From positions 6,938,501 through 7,002,500 of the forward strand of contig JAPTOF010000006.1 in the NCBI GenBank assembly GCA_028554755.1: a stretch of 64,000 nt of DNA. The letters run 5' to 3'. This DNA is from Cordia subcordata (taxonomy: Eukaryota; Streptophyta; Magnoliopsida; Boraginales; Cordiaceae). Positions 23,151 to 33,916 of this stretch are shown in pieces. Numbering within the stretch: the stretch's first letter is position 1; every line of letters starts with the position of its first letter. The notes beneath the pieces are model-generated. The model did not search any database and was not told where the DNA came from. It saw only the letters and a list, made by a program, of their open reading frames with translations. A program made the position numbers and the translations under genes.

Positions 23151-26100
23151 ATGAGCATTTTTTCCTGTTGCAAAATCCAACATACAACTAGCACGATGAG
23201 GAGGAGTTCTTTCTTAAAAACTTCGAAGAGTTCCGTGAAGGAGATGAAGGCTTCGGAGAAGTACGATGATTCCGAAGCCTTGGCCACCATTGTCAGAAGT
23301 GTCTCCATGAGAACAGGTTTCACAATGCAAAAAAAAAAGAATCAATGTTTTCTTATTCACGTACATCATGATCTTGTTTCCGAGGTTTTCTTTTGTGTTA
23401 AATATTCGTTATGTTATCCCTTCGGCATGTATTTTACGTGCCAAAAGTCTTTAAAACGGTAACTCTATTCACAATCAATTTTATGAATGGCTCAATGTTT
23501 ACTTATTCATGTACATTTCTTTGGTGATGCAAGATGTATAGTGATTTATCATGCTCTTTGTTTTCGAGGTTTTTTTTTGTGTTAAATATTAGTCATATTG
23601 CCTTTTTGGTCATGTATTCTACGTGGGAAAAGTCTTGTAAAATGGTATCTCCATCACAATCATTTTTATGAATGACTCAACATACATTTGTTTGGTGATG
23701 CAAGATGTACAGTGATTTATCGTGATCTTGTTTTTGGTGTTTTCTTTTGTGTTAAATATTAGTCATATTGCCTTCTTCAACATATATTCTATATGGGAAA
23801 AGTCTTTTAAAACGATAACTCCAATCACAATCAATTTTATGAATAGCTCAATATTTGCTTATGTACATTTCTTTGATGATGCAATATTTTCAGCTATTTA
23901 TCATGATCTTGTTTTTCGAGATTTCCTTTTGTGTTTTAATTAGTTATGTTGCTCTTTTTCGGCACTTCTCCTACATGAAAAAGGTCTTTAAAACGATAAC
24001 TTTATTCACAATCATTTTGCCGTTTTCTAGAAATTTTCATTTCTTCAACCTTTTCGGATGGCATGATTTTCCATTGATTTTCTACAACGTTGTCTTCATA
24101 TTCAATAATCTAGGCTTCCATATGTGACACCCTTTGATAAAAATTTTTGATGTTTCAAAAAAAAAAAAAAAAAAATTGTAGGAGTGAACAAGAATAAGAT
24201 GATAGCAGATGACATACTCAGATATGGCAATGTCAAAGTGGCTGCAGAGGTATTCACTTTCCGGGAGCTGGCCAACGCCACAGATAACTTCAACCCTGAA
24301 TATCTTGTTGGTGAAGGAGGATTTGGGAGGGTCTACAAAGGTCGTCTCAAGAAAACAAAACAAGTCTCTCTTCTACACCATTTTTTTATCTGGTGTCTAT
24401 TCGGCTTTCTTTTGGCTAGTTTGAAGTGGCTTTTTGTAATGAGTATTTGGTTTATCTTTAAAAAAAAAGCTAAAACGTTGAAAAATTTTTAAATACAGCT
24501 TTTTTAAGAAGTTAGAAATTTTGATTCATCTTGAAAAAGACACTTTTAGGGAAAAAAGAAAACCTAATCCAAATGAGCCCGTGGTTGGTCTTGAAATATT
24601 CTTCTAATCTACTTTGTTTCATGTCCAGATTGTGGCCGTGAAGCAACTTGACAGGAATGGTCTTCAAGGAAACAAGGAATTTCTTGCAGAAGTCTTGACA
24701 TTGAGCCTCGTCCATCACCCAAACCTGGTCAATTTGATAGGATATTGTGCTGACGGACGCCAGAGGATTTTGGTGTACGAATTCATGCATAATGGGTCAT
24801 TAGAAGATCACCTTCTTGGTATGCAGAATTTACAAGATCTCCACTTTTACTGAAGTTTTGTATGCTCTGATTTGTGTGTGTGTGAGTTTTTTTTGTTGGT
24901 TATGTTATCTATGTCTTACATTATTTATTATGATGAGTGTATCTAACTTTGTGAGTTTGGGAAGTTGACCTTAGACTAGCGGTGTTGGCTTTTTCTAAAT
25001 GTACAATTGGTAGATTTAGAGGCGTGACAGTATCTATGGATTTATAGAAGGGCAAAGGGGAGGCCCTGGCCTCCAAATTTTTCTTAAAATTTGTGTTTAT
25101 TCCGTCCTCCTTTTATAAAAATGTGTGTCTTTGGTATAAACAATCAGATTAGGCCCATCGAGAAATATACTAATGTTATAGCTCCCGCTGAAACAAAATT
25201 TTAGACCTGTCCCTGGGTGGAAGAGAGAAATTTTCTTTACAGAATACTCTTTTTGTTAAGATGATAATTCTTGGAACAAATCAATCTTCAGAACAAGATC
25301 CATTTAAGTTATGCAACTACACAAAGCCATCATTTTGCAGAATAATTGGTCATTGGTGAAAGAATGGCATGTAAAAGCTTCAATCTTGTTGAGCTTTAAG
25401 GAAATAATGTTGTGAAGCTGACGATTATCTTATCTGCTCAGATTTACGTCCAGGTAGGAAGCCTCTGGATTGGTTTACCAGAATGAAGATAGCCAAAGGT
25501 GCAGCTCAAGGACTTGAATACTTGCATGATACAGCTAATCCTCCCATAATCTATCGTGACTTCAAATCCTCCAACATACTATTAGATGAGGATTTCAATC
25601 CGAAGCTCTCCGATTTTGGACTTGCCAAGTTGGGGCCAACAGAAGGCCAAGATCATGTCTCCACCAGGGTGATGGGAACTTACGGGTATTGCGCGCCGGA
25701 GTATGCTCAGACAGGGCAGCTGACCACCAAATCTGATGTCTATAGCTTTGGCGTAGTCTTGCTGGAGATCATCACTGGAAGGAGAGTAATCGATAACACG
25801 AGATCGACTGAGGAGCAGAACCTGATTAACTGGGTTAGTCTGCAAAATATTTCTCGTCATTTTAGTAGTCGAAACAGTACTTCTTCTGCTCAAACCTGCA
25901 CTCTGCTATCATTTATTGCTTCAAAATACAGACTTTTTTGTGTTGATTATGCAGGCGAAGCCGTTCTTTAAAGACAGAAGAACGTTTACAAACATGGCAG
26001 ACCCATTGCTTGGAGGCCAGTATCCTGTCAAAGGTCTATATCAAGCTCTTGCTGTTGCAGCCATGTGTATTCAAGAGGAAGCCAGCACGCGACCTTTGAT

Positions 26101-26188
26101 TGGCGATGTAGTCACTGCTCTCGAATACCTATCCGCCCCAAAGGAAGAAAGGGATAGTGAAAACGAAGAATCAACAAATGCGAATTAA
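23151..26188 (+). CDS. Receptor-like cytoplasmic kinase, subfamily VII (PBL23-26-like)
   Basis: A serine/threonine kinase of the PBS1-like group, which relays signals from cell-surface receptors. Exons 23151-23316, 24182-24363, 24629-24818, 25442-25833 and 25955-26188; 387 aa. The start [10 protein letters not shown] fits S-acylation at Cys6/Cys7 for membrane attachment; no Gly2, so no myristoylation. Kinase motifs: G-loop [11 protein letters not shown] (99-109), VAVK Lys121, alpha-C Glu137, catalytic loop [11 protein letters not shown] with Asp219 (RD kinase), DFG Asp237, [10 protein letters not shown], and [16 protein letters not shown] at the end. No transmembrane or extracellular domain, as expected of an RLCK. 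The intron 2 donor (ACAA|GTCTCT) is weak but required by phase and homology. Intron 1 holds tandem repeats and intron 2 a MITE. Orthology to one Arabidopsis PBL is not resolved. Confidence 0.93.
23357..24018 (+). repeat. Four-unit tandem repeat, about 175-bp unit, in RLCK intron 1
   Basis: The series CATGTACATTTCTTTGGTGA, TGATCTTGTTTT.GAGG, TTTTGTGTTAAATATTAGTC, GGGAAAAGTCTTTTAAAACG and ATCACAATCAATTTTATGAA recurs in order four times, starting near 23357, 23507, 23681 and 23861. Units differ at perhaps 15-25% of positions. No splice signals lie within, and it fills most of the intron. Confidence 0.8.
24414..24580. mobile_element. Tourist-like MITE in RLCK intron 2
   Basis: Right end CCTAATCCAAATGAGCCC; left end GGCTAGTTTGAAGTGGCTTTT is its approximate inverse. 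About 167 bp. It sits between the weak donor at 24364 and the acceptor at 24627-24628. Confidence 0.55.
25040..25215. mobile_element. Possible transposon relic in RLCK intron 3
   Basis: GGGGAGGCCCTGGCCTCCAA and, 130 bases on, GTTATAGCTCCCGCTGAAAC and GACCTGTCCCTGGG resemble a high-copy terminal segment common in eudicot repeats. The family is recalled, not verified, and no partner end is visible. Confidence 0.3.
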
Positions 26189-27452
26189 CAGATAAGCACG
26201 GGAAATAAAGTCTTTTGTTAAGCTCACAAGAGGAAAGAATCAATATCTGATGCCATATGCCTTGTTCATAGGCCTAAACCACAAACCAATCTGTAGAAAT
26301 TTTTCGTGTCAGATCATGAAATTCTTCATTACTTTGATCTTCCAAGGCGCATAGCCTGTTTCGTTGTTCAGCAGCAAGCTGCATTGGTTCCTGCCTGGAG
26401 AAGGGAGAAGGCTTCCTTGGCATATCACGAAGTGTCACCAGCAAATGGCATTTGTAACATATAATAGGAGATTCAGTAACTCTAGTTGCCTCCTGATAAT
26501 TTGGTTTACATTTTCGTTGATTGGATGTCACACCAGTTGAGTCCACGATACGGAGTGCTTCATTTTTCATGTATACATATGTGTTTCCATGCACACAAAT
26601 GCGCAGTATTGTATCACATCTAATCTCAAAACCTCGGGCCTCAGTCGTTTTTCATTTCAGAAAGAAAACGTCAAGTATTTGATCCCAGAAATCTTTTGAC
26701 GGACAAGAGTCACCTTTGTCGTAAATTATGTGCCGACCATGCTGTAACTTGTGCTTTTGCTATAATGCCTTTGTTCAATCTGTTTGAAACATTCATGTCA
26801 TTTTACAAGGAACTACCATTTCCTGTCTGACCATAGTTTCTACGCATAGAAACGCAAGTTGCCTATCTTGTCTAATGACTTGCAATCTTTTCTGAAATCT
26901 CAATATTGGCAAACAAGTTATGATTTTCAAAAGGACTGTCGTTTCACCACCCATCCCTAAGGATGACTTGAACTCGAGATTCATAGCTTTCTAGTGAAGG
27001 ATGCTACAATCTAAGCTGAACCTTCTCATCAATATCTGCAACAAATTTTATTTATTATTTTCCAATGCTTGGATAAGCACATGAAACTGCGTGATCAATG
27101 CCTCCATTCCCATCAAGTACAAATCAACACAGGGCGGAGGTTTGTTAGTTCTTATTATAGTCATGCCATGCTTATTAAACACACCCTACTGCATCATAAC
27201 TTAAACTTTAACCATTCAATTGTAATAGAACAATCAAGACTATTACATGAAAGTGCAATGACAGTTAAACTTGCTTCATGAGAAAGTATACCTTCTATTC
27301 TTCCAAATCTACCATTAAATCTATTGATCTCAGCCCTTACCCCGTGAAGAACATGCCTTAGTATAATCCAGAAACGTAAGAATGGAAACTACATGTTGAT
27401 TTAACTAAATCTGGTCTGACCCTTGGATGAGATTCTAATCATAGCCCTTATG
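26189..27452. other. Convergent spacer between the RLCK and MAPDA genes
   Basis: Both neighbours end here, so most of it should be 3' UTR and spacer. A 106-codon open frame on the minus strand (26274-26594) has no family features and no visible exon partners. Nothing else is supported. Confidence 0.5.
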
Positions 27453-29490
27453 TCATGGGACAAGGGCCGACCACCCATATGGCGCATCGCCCGCGGAGCG
27501 GCCAATGAGACCTAGCTCCCTTCTGGCTGAAGCAAATATCGCTTGCAATTTGCTTTTCACCGCATCATCAACAAAAGCAAAGTCAATAGCATCTCTTGCT
27601 AGCTCAAACATCTCCCTCCTTTTAAGACCTTGCAATTGGGAGAAAAAATTGTTAGTGACACCAGTTGAAGCAACCTCCACTTTTTAATTATGAAGGAAAT
27701 GTATAACATACCAAATGCAGATGAGGCAAGATTATATTCACCAGATAGGCTGGTAGAGAACACCCCAGCATCATCAGTGCAGATGACTACAGGATGATGT
27801 GAATTGTACAGATCACCTGCAGTAAGAAACATAGTAGTTATGAAAAATGACATGGTTGCTAACTACTCAAAAACAAAAATGTTTTAGAGAAAAAGATGAA
27901 GAAGATTAAAAGGTAAAGCAAACAAGGATATGGAAGTTGTTAATAAAATGCTTCACTATCTGCAGGGTATATATCAATTCAGCTATTGACAGAAAGTTGT
28001 TATCGTAACATCTACTAATGTTTTGCTCAAAGCCAATATAAACAAGCAGTCACATCCAACTAAACAGAGGAGAGCTAACCAAAATGGTGAATATCAACAG
28101 AAGAGATCGTCTCAGTCCTGATGTTGGATGTCAGGCAAATCTCAACCTGCAGGAGTTGAAAGAACAAGAAATTAGCAATATACCAACTATGTATTGACAA
28201 TAAACTACAGAAACTTGGCAATATGTCCTTCATGCACGCACAAGATCCTACTTCACAAATGTTTAACCCCATAAGGTTGTATATAGTAGAAAGATAAGAT
28301 AATCCCCTCTTTAACAGCTTAAACTTTTAATGGAATGGTCAATTAACATGGAATCAGAAGCTAGGTCAACAATAGGTCAACAAAATGGTCATAGAGTCAA
28401 ATATTGCAGCCACCCATTAAACATAGTATGTATCAGTGCGGCCCAAAAAGAGACCTTATATTTAGCATAAAACAAATCCCCTGCACAAGGCATATAATAG
28501 AATGTCGAAATGCAGCTCAATCAAAATGAGTGTTGCCTGAACATGATGGCAGTGGCGGACCTTGAACCAAATGTTTGGAAGGGCCAAATTACTAATGCCA
28601 TAACAAACATGTAAAATTATATTTTGAGACTATCGAGGTGTATACATATTTTCAATTGTCATAAGGTGTTTTCAAATACAAATAATTTTAAAAGATAAAC
28701 ACAAATCATACTAGGCTAATTGCTAATGCTCTAACAAATACATTAAAGACTATCAAAAGTATATATATGTTTTCAAATATCAAGGTATATTAAAATACAA
28801 ATAATTTTAAAAAATAAACACAAATCATACTAGTACAATAACATATACTAGTTATAATATTCTTCAATATTCTTTTACAAAGAAATAATCATGCATTGAG
28901 ACATAAGCAATTTTTTATCTTAATTAGTAAGAATAAATTAGACATTTATGTAAATTATAAGAAAATAAGATTATGATATTCACCCAAATTGAATAATTCA
29001 ATCAACATTTAAGTTACGACAATTAGATTTATTATAAATAATAATACCTCAACTTATACAAAGTACAAAACAAAAATATAAGTATAAATAACCATTTTAA
29101 GGAAAAAATTATGCATAAATTACCTAGTAAAAAAATAAATAAATTAAGCAGGTGTTACTTTATCTTTGGCTTTGTGTGTATGTTTTGAAATTGGACCACT
29201 TAAACTTAATGTGTTTGTGAAGAGAATCGAGACTAATTGGCTTGTAATTTGTGAAGATTGGAACCAAAGGAAAAAAAGGAACAAAAATTATGGATTGTTG
29301 GGGATAAAAAGGAAAGGAAAGAGTAAAATGTCGAAAAGCAAAAAACACTGAAAAGGAAAAAGAGAGAGAGGAAATTGGTTGAAGGGCCAATTATAAAAAT
29401 ATTTGTATTTTTTTTCTAAAAAATTATGCTACATATATATATATATATATACACACACACATACATATATATAAACATACATACATACAA

Positions 29491-29545
<55 letters not shown>

Positions 29546-32500
29546 AACATACATACATACAAACACACACAGACATATGTGTGTGTGTTTGTATGTATCT
29601 TTTTTTTGTTTATGAAAATATTTGGGTCCTTGTCCCTTAGAAGGTACGCAGCTACATGATGGGGTATATTCAAGATAGCAAACAAATAAGATAACCCTCT
29701 CTGACACTTTAAATTTTTAGATGAGGTGGTCAATTGAAAAGGTTCAATTAATTTAGAGTTGGAAAATGTGGTTTAACAATTTGTTCACTAGGTAGAGGGC
29801 TCAAGAAAAACTTCATCCATCATCTACATGAAAATGCGAGCTTCATTATTTAACCAAAAAAAAAGTAGACCGCAAGACTGGGTATCTAAACCGATACATT
29901 TGTTCAACTGGGTGTAGACCTTTTTTGGGGTTTATTAGATAGTGACCAACAAAGAAACCTTGTATCGCATGGAAGAATGGAATTCAACGAATTTCTGACC
30001 GGAATGTTCGATGATTTTAGCTTTTGCCATTCATCATCTCCAAGGCAACAAGCATGACCAATTCTCCCAGGCTGAAAATCTAGCATTGCGTGGATTTCCT
30101 CTGGATTTGGTACCTACAAGCAGTAAGTTTCAAAGATTAATTAAATAGATATTAACTAGTAGAACAACAAGGGAGGCTCGAGAAAGAGGTTAAGCAAATT
30201 CACCTCACCACAGTGAAGAGTGACTGAGAGTCCTTGCTCTTTAGCAAACTTCAAAGCAGGCAAAAACATTTCCCTGGAAATGGAACAAGATATGAAGCTC
30301 TACTACAAGTGCTAGACAATGGTTCATATACAACGTATAACTGTTGGGACTCAAGGAATACCATTCGCCAATGGTAGGATTTCCAGAGAGGTCGATACCC
30401 ACGACTCCATGATCTCTCATCTCCAGAGCAAGCTCAACCTTCACAAAGCATTGAAGCTAGTCAGTCTTAGCCTTTCAGTAATATTTGATCCACGAAAAAA
30501 TAACATTCTAACAAACATACGGTTTCCATAGCAGCTTCAGTAGTTTCTCGACGGTCAATACTTAGAAGAAATCTGACAAATATTTTCTTCTCCTGAACTC
30601 CATTGTACAGGTCAATAGTGTCAGGATTATTAGCAGGAGTTGCCGCACCCAGTCCATTTGAAAGATCTACTTCAACTGCAGTGACCAACATTAATCCTTC
30701 CAATACTGCTTCAAGATATGATCTTTTGGTCATCCCTTTGGAATCATTCCTCTACAATTGGAATAAAGGAAAATTTTGAAGGAACTCCAAATATTGAATC
30801 TCTCATTCAACCCATGTGTAAAACATAAAAATCAACAGACCTTGCAAAGTGAAGAATTGGAGCTTGCTTAACTCATACAAAGAGTCATTTTTTTTTGGTT
30901 CTGCTACTTAGTTAAGCAAAAGGACAGTCATATTCTGCTATCCATACCCACTTTCCAGAAGACTAAGTTAAGAAAAGTTTTCGTACCTTTGGAGTAGTTC
31001 TGAGCTCTAAATAAACAACATTCTCAGCAGCAAAGTCTTCGATAACCTACTTCAATCCCACAATGTAAAGCAAAAGATAAATATGATTCTGAAGGGCTGC
31101 ACCATAAAAGTTAAAACAGTAAAATTGTACAAGATAAGACATGTCCACTACCTCTTCGGTAATCCTCGTAACAGTTTTGTGGTCAGTAGTGAGAATATGA
31201 ATTAAATCAAACAACTTGAACACTTCCTTAAGCGAGCGATCATCTAATTACAGACAGAAAGACTCTTCCAGTAAAATATTGGAACAACCAAAGCAATTAC
31301 GTTATGCAGGAATTTCAAATTTTCTTTTAAAAAAAATGGTTTATTCGGTTGAATCAGAACATCCACATACTTTTTAAGATCGCATGCTCGGAGTTTGAGA
31401 AAACTATAATACCCTTCTCATCCAAGTCTTTAGCTAGTTCTCTGCACACGACATCAACCCAGTCAAACAACAATCAACACTCAAAACTCCATCTAAGAAT
31501 CAAGCAAGTATGGATTAACATTTCAAACAAGAACTGTTCTATATATATAGAGGACCTGTTTGAATTGGCTTTTTTTTCCCTCCCGAAAAAAAGCACTTTT
31601 TTTTTTTGAAAAAGGCACTTTTTTTTTGCAATAAGTGTGTCGACTATATTTAAAAAAGGGTCAAACTCTAAAAAACTTCAATTTCAAATTTTTTGTAAAA
31701 GTATGAATTTTTAACTTTTCAAAAAAAAATTTTTTCAAAAGTTTTAGAAAAAAGGCATTTTTTTTTTTTAAAAAAAATCCAATTTGATAGAAGAGTTGAC
31801 TCATTAAGCATTATTCTATTTCCTTGTATAGCATGATTTGTCTCAATCTCATATTATTAAAATGGCTAGCTAGAATCACTACTGTATATAATAGATGATT
31901 GATCAGAATCATTCCTTGAATGATAATCAGCCACAATCATAACACATGTATCAAGGGATTTGTCACCTGTTGTCAACGGCTATCCCACTTATATATGCAT
32001 GCATTGTACAGACCTTACAAGGCAATACAAACATTAATCTTTTCACAAATAAGCCCATAATTTCCCTTTTCTGTAGCAAGAAAAGTCATATGCTTTGACC
32101 ATTTAACTTCAAGAGTCCGCTTCCACAAACTCTAGCAAGTGAAACCTATTTTGTATACCACAGCAGACAAATGACACCACATATTATGCAGAATTACGAG
32201 ACAGGAAGCCTTGTAACAACTGTAAATTCCGTGACAAGACTAGAAGTTGAACCCACGTTTTTCTGCGAATAACAAGTCTTTTGTCCACTGAAAAATGCCT
32301 TAACGAGACATTCAACAGACTTCTTTTTCTTTCTTTCTCTTTTTTGTAATGAACGGAACCAAACTTCAAAAATAGAAAAAAAAACGTTCAACTACTTCAG
32401 CATCCATATGATTTGATCAGACAACTAAAGAAAACCTCAAAGCAGACATCTTTCTACAATATAAGAAGAATAATAGTTGGGTGTACAAAACTCTTGTTAC

Positions 32501-32705
32501 GCATCGAAAAGGGTGGGGCCCACTTTGGGCCATTTCAAAGAGATTTTTGGGAAATGGAGAGAAAAGGTTGAGTTGGAAGTGAGGGAAAGAAAGCATACAG
32601 GAGAGTAGAGTCCCTGATGGAACCATGGAGGTGGGCATGGAGTTCCACCTTAGGCAAAGCCACAAACCAATCCATCATGTCTGCTTCTCTGCTTGGCGTT
32701 TCCAT
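27453..32705 (-). CDS. MAPDA: N6-methyl-AMP deaminase (adenosine deaminase-like protein)
   Basis: A cytosolic Zn enzyme that converts N6-methyl-AMP from RNA turnover to IMP, clearing modified nucleotides. Eleven exons: 32599-32705, 31371-31441, 31152-31243, 30987-31046, 30521-30751, 30362-30438, 30204-30273, 30000-30113, 28080-28146, 27712-27816 and 27453-27628; 389 aa. Metal and catalytic residues are all present: H23 and H25 (HAHLHG), H233 and E236 (LHCGE), H256 (RIGHA), D311/D312 (CTDDAG). Also LELRTTPK, GIDLSGNP and EICLTSN. The start at 32705 gives METPSREADMMDWF; starts at Met10 or Met11 are possible, and an upstream in-frame ATG at 32807 is less likely. All introns are GT-AG. The C-terminal tail after residue 370 is longer than I recall for the Arabidopsis protein. 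Introns carry a MITE and a large microsatellite. Confidence 0.95.
28549..29400. mobile_element. Possible transposon relic in MAPDA intron 8
   Basis: Begins GCAGTGGCGGACCTTGAACC, a start resembling many plant repeats, and ends near GAAGGGCCAATTATAAAAAT. Two AAATACAAATAATTTTAAAA.ATAAACACAAATCATACTAG segments (28673-28713 and 28794-28833) are direct repeats. No coding frame. Boundaries are uncertain. Confidence 0.35.
29430..29595. repeat. Compound (TA)/(CA)/(CATA) microsatellite in MAPDA intron 8
   Basis: The order (TA)n-(CA)n-CATACATATATATAAACATA-(CATA)n-(CA)n occurs twice in a row, a duplicated compound block of about 80 bases, followed by (TG)n that could pair with the (CA)n runs. Confidence 0.85.
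31551..31790. mobile_element. Tourist-like MITE in MAPDA intron 1
   Basis: Left end GACCTGTTTGAATTGGCTTT; right end AAAAAATCCAATTTGATAG is its approximate inverse. The interior is dominated by T9 and A9 tracts. About 240 bp. Confidence 0.6.
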
Positions 32706-33916
32706 TTGGATACCCTTTTTGGCTTGAGTTGTGAAGTGACTTATGAGATTCTGTGAGTGGCTTGTCTTGACTGCCCAAAGATTTTCACTTTTAAAAAAGG
32801 AGAACAAAAAGTAATAATTATGTTGATTTCAATATTGTTATTTGGTTTTGATTTGCTTATTGTTATTTTAACATGTTCGCGTTATTTTTAATATTTTACA
32901 AATAAGTTAAATTAATTTTTAATGTTTTATGAACTTATTTTTATACATCATATGCTTTTTTTAATTAGATTTTATGAATAAGAATAAAACCTTAATTGAT
33001 AAACAATATCTTGTTTTATTTATTTATTTTGTTTTTAAACTATTCAGTGCTAAGACTAAGTTCAATTTTTTTTTTAATTTTGAAGGGTTTAAGTAATTTT
33101 CATAACGCAAAACTTTAGCTCAAAAATGTCTTTTCTAAAAATCAAACTAAAAGTTAGCTTAACTCTTTAAGATGAAGAGCCAATTTGAGACTTAGTAAGA
33201 ATAACATTGTTTGTAAGTTTCATACAATGTAACTTTTGTTCTTTCATTGCATAATAATTGTACACGAGTTCCAAACTTTATTTTATTATAAAATTATGTT
33301 AAGTATCAAGAGTATCACAAACAATTAAGACATTTTTCATCATTTTTCCTTTCCCTTAGTGAGATATCAAAATTAGAGAAATTATAAAATATATCTATTA
33401 AGGAAGTTATATTCTTATAATTCCTCTGTTTATTTTCTTTCATTAAGACATTTTTTTTTGGGGTAAAAGAACTAATAGTATTACCAATTAAGTTGATTGT
33501 ATTCTAAATATGAAAAAACATAAAGGATATTAGCTAATTTCAAAATTATAAAGAGTATTGTGCACTTATCACAAACATTCGAAAAGAATATAGAGTAATT
33601 TATCAACTGCGTACTAAAATTTTTAATTAAAAATATGATAAAAGAACTAAATCTACTCTAATTTTGAAAAGTATAACAAAATTATCAACTAATTCCAAGT
33701 CTTTAGAAGAAACATCATTTCTTCACAACAATAATTTCTCCATGGCCAAAATATCAATGCAAAATGGAGGAAAATTTCAAACATCCTTCTTTCCCCTTTC
33801 CTTTCCCTTCCACCCATTTTACTCTATACATATATATACATATATACATCCATACATACATATATATATATATACACATATAAAGTGATAAACCCTTTGC
33901 TAAACCCCCCAAGAAG
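32706..33916. promoter_or_regulatory. Divergent promoter region, MAPDA (-) and pseudouridine synthase (+)
   Basis: 1.2 kb of AT-rich DNA between two head-to-head genes. A pyrimidine patch (CCCCTTTCCTTTCCCTTCC) at 33792-33811 and a TA/CATA microsatellite (33826-33885) precede the plus-strand gene. Whether a single bidirectional promoter operates is not shown. Confidence 0.4.

Noticed and set aside
26274..26594. 106-codon open frame, minus strand, after the kinase
   Set aside because: No family features; within a convergent 3' spacer.
29416..29733. Tyr/Ile/Cys/Val-rich frames on both strands
   Set aside because: Direct translation of the TA/CA microsatellite.
32706..32807. Upstream in-frame ATG extending MAPDA by 34 residues
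   Set aside because: The extension has no transit-peptide-like conservation visible and the family is cytosolic; kept as a minor alternative only.
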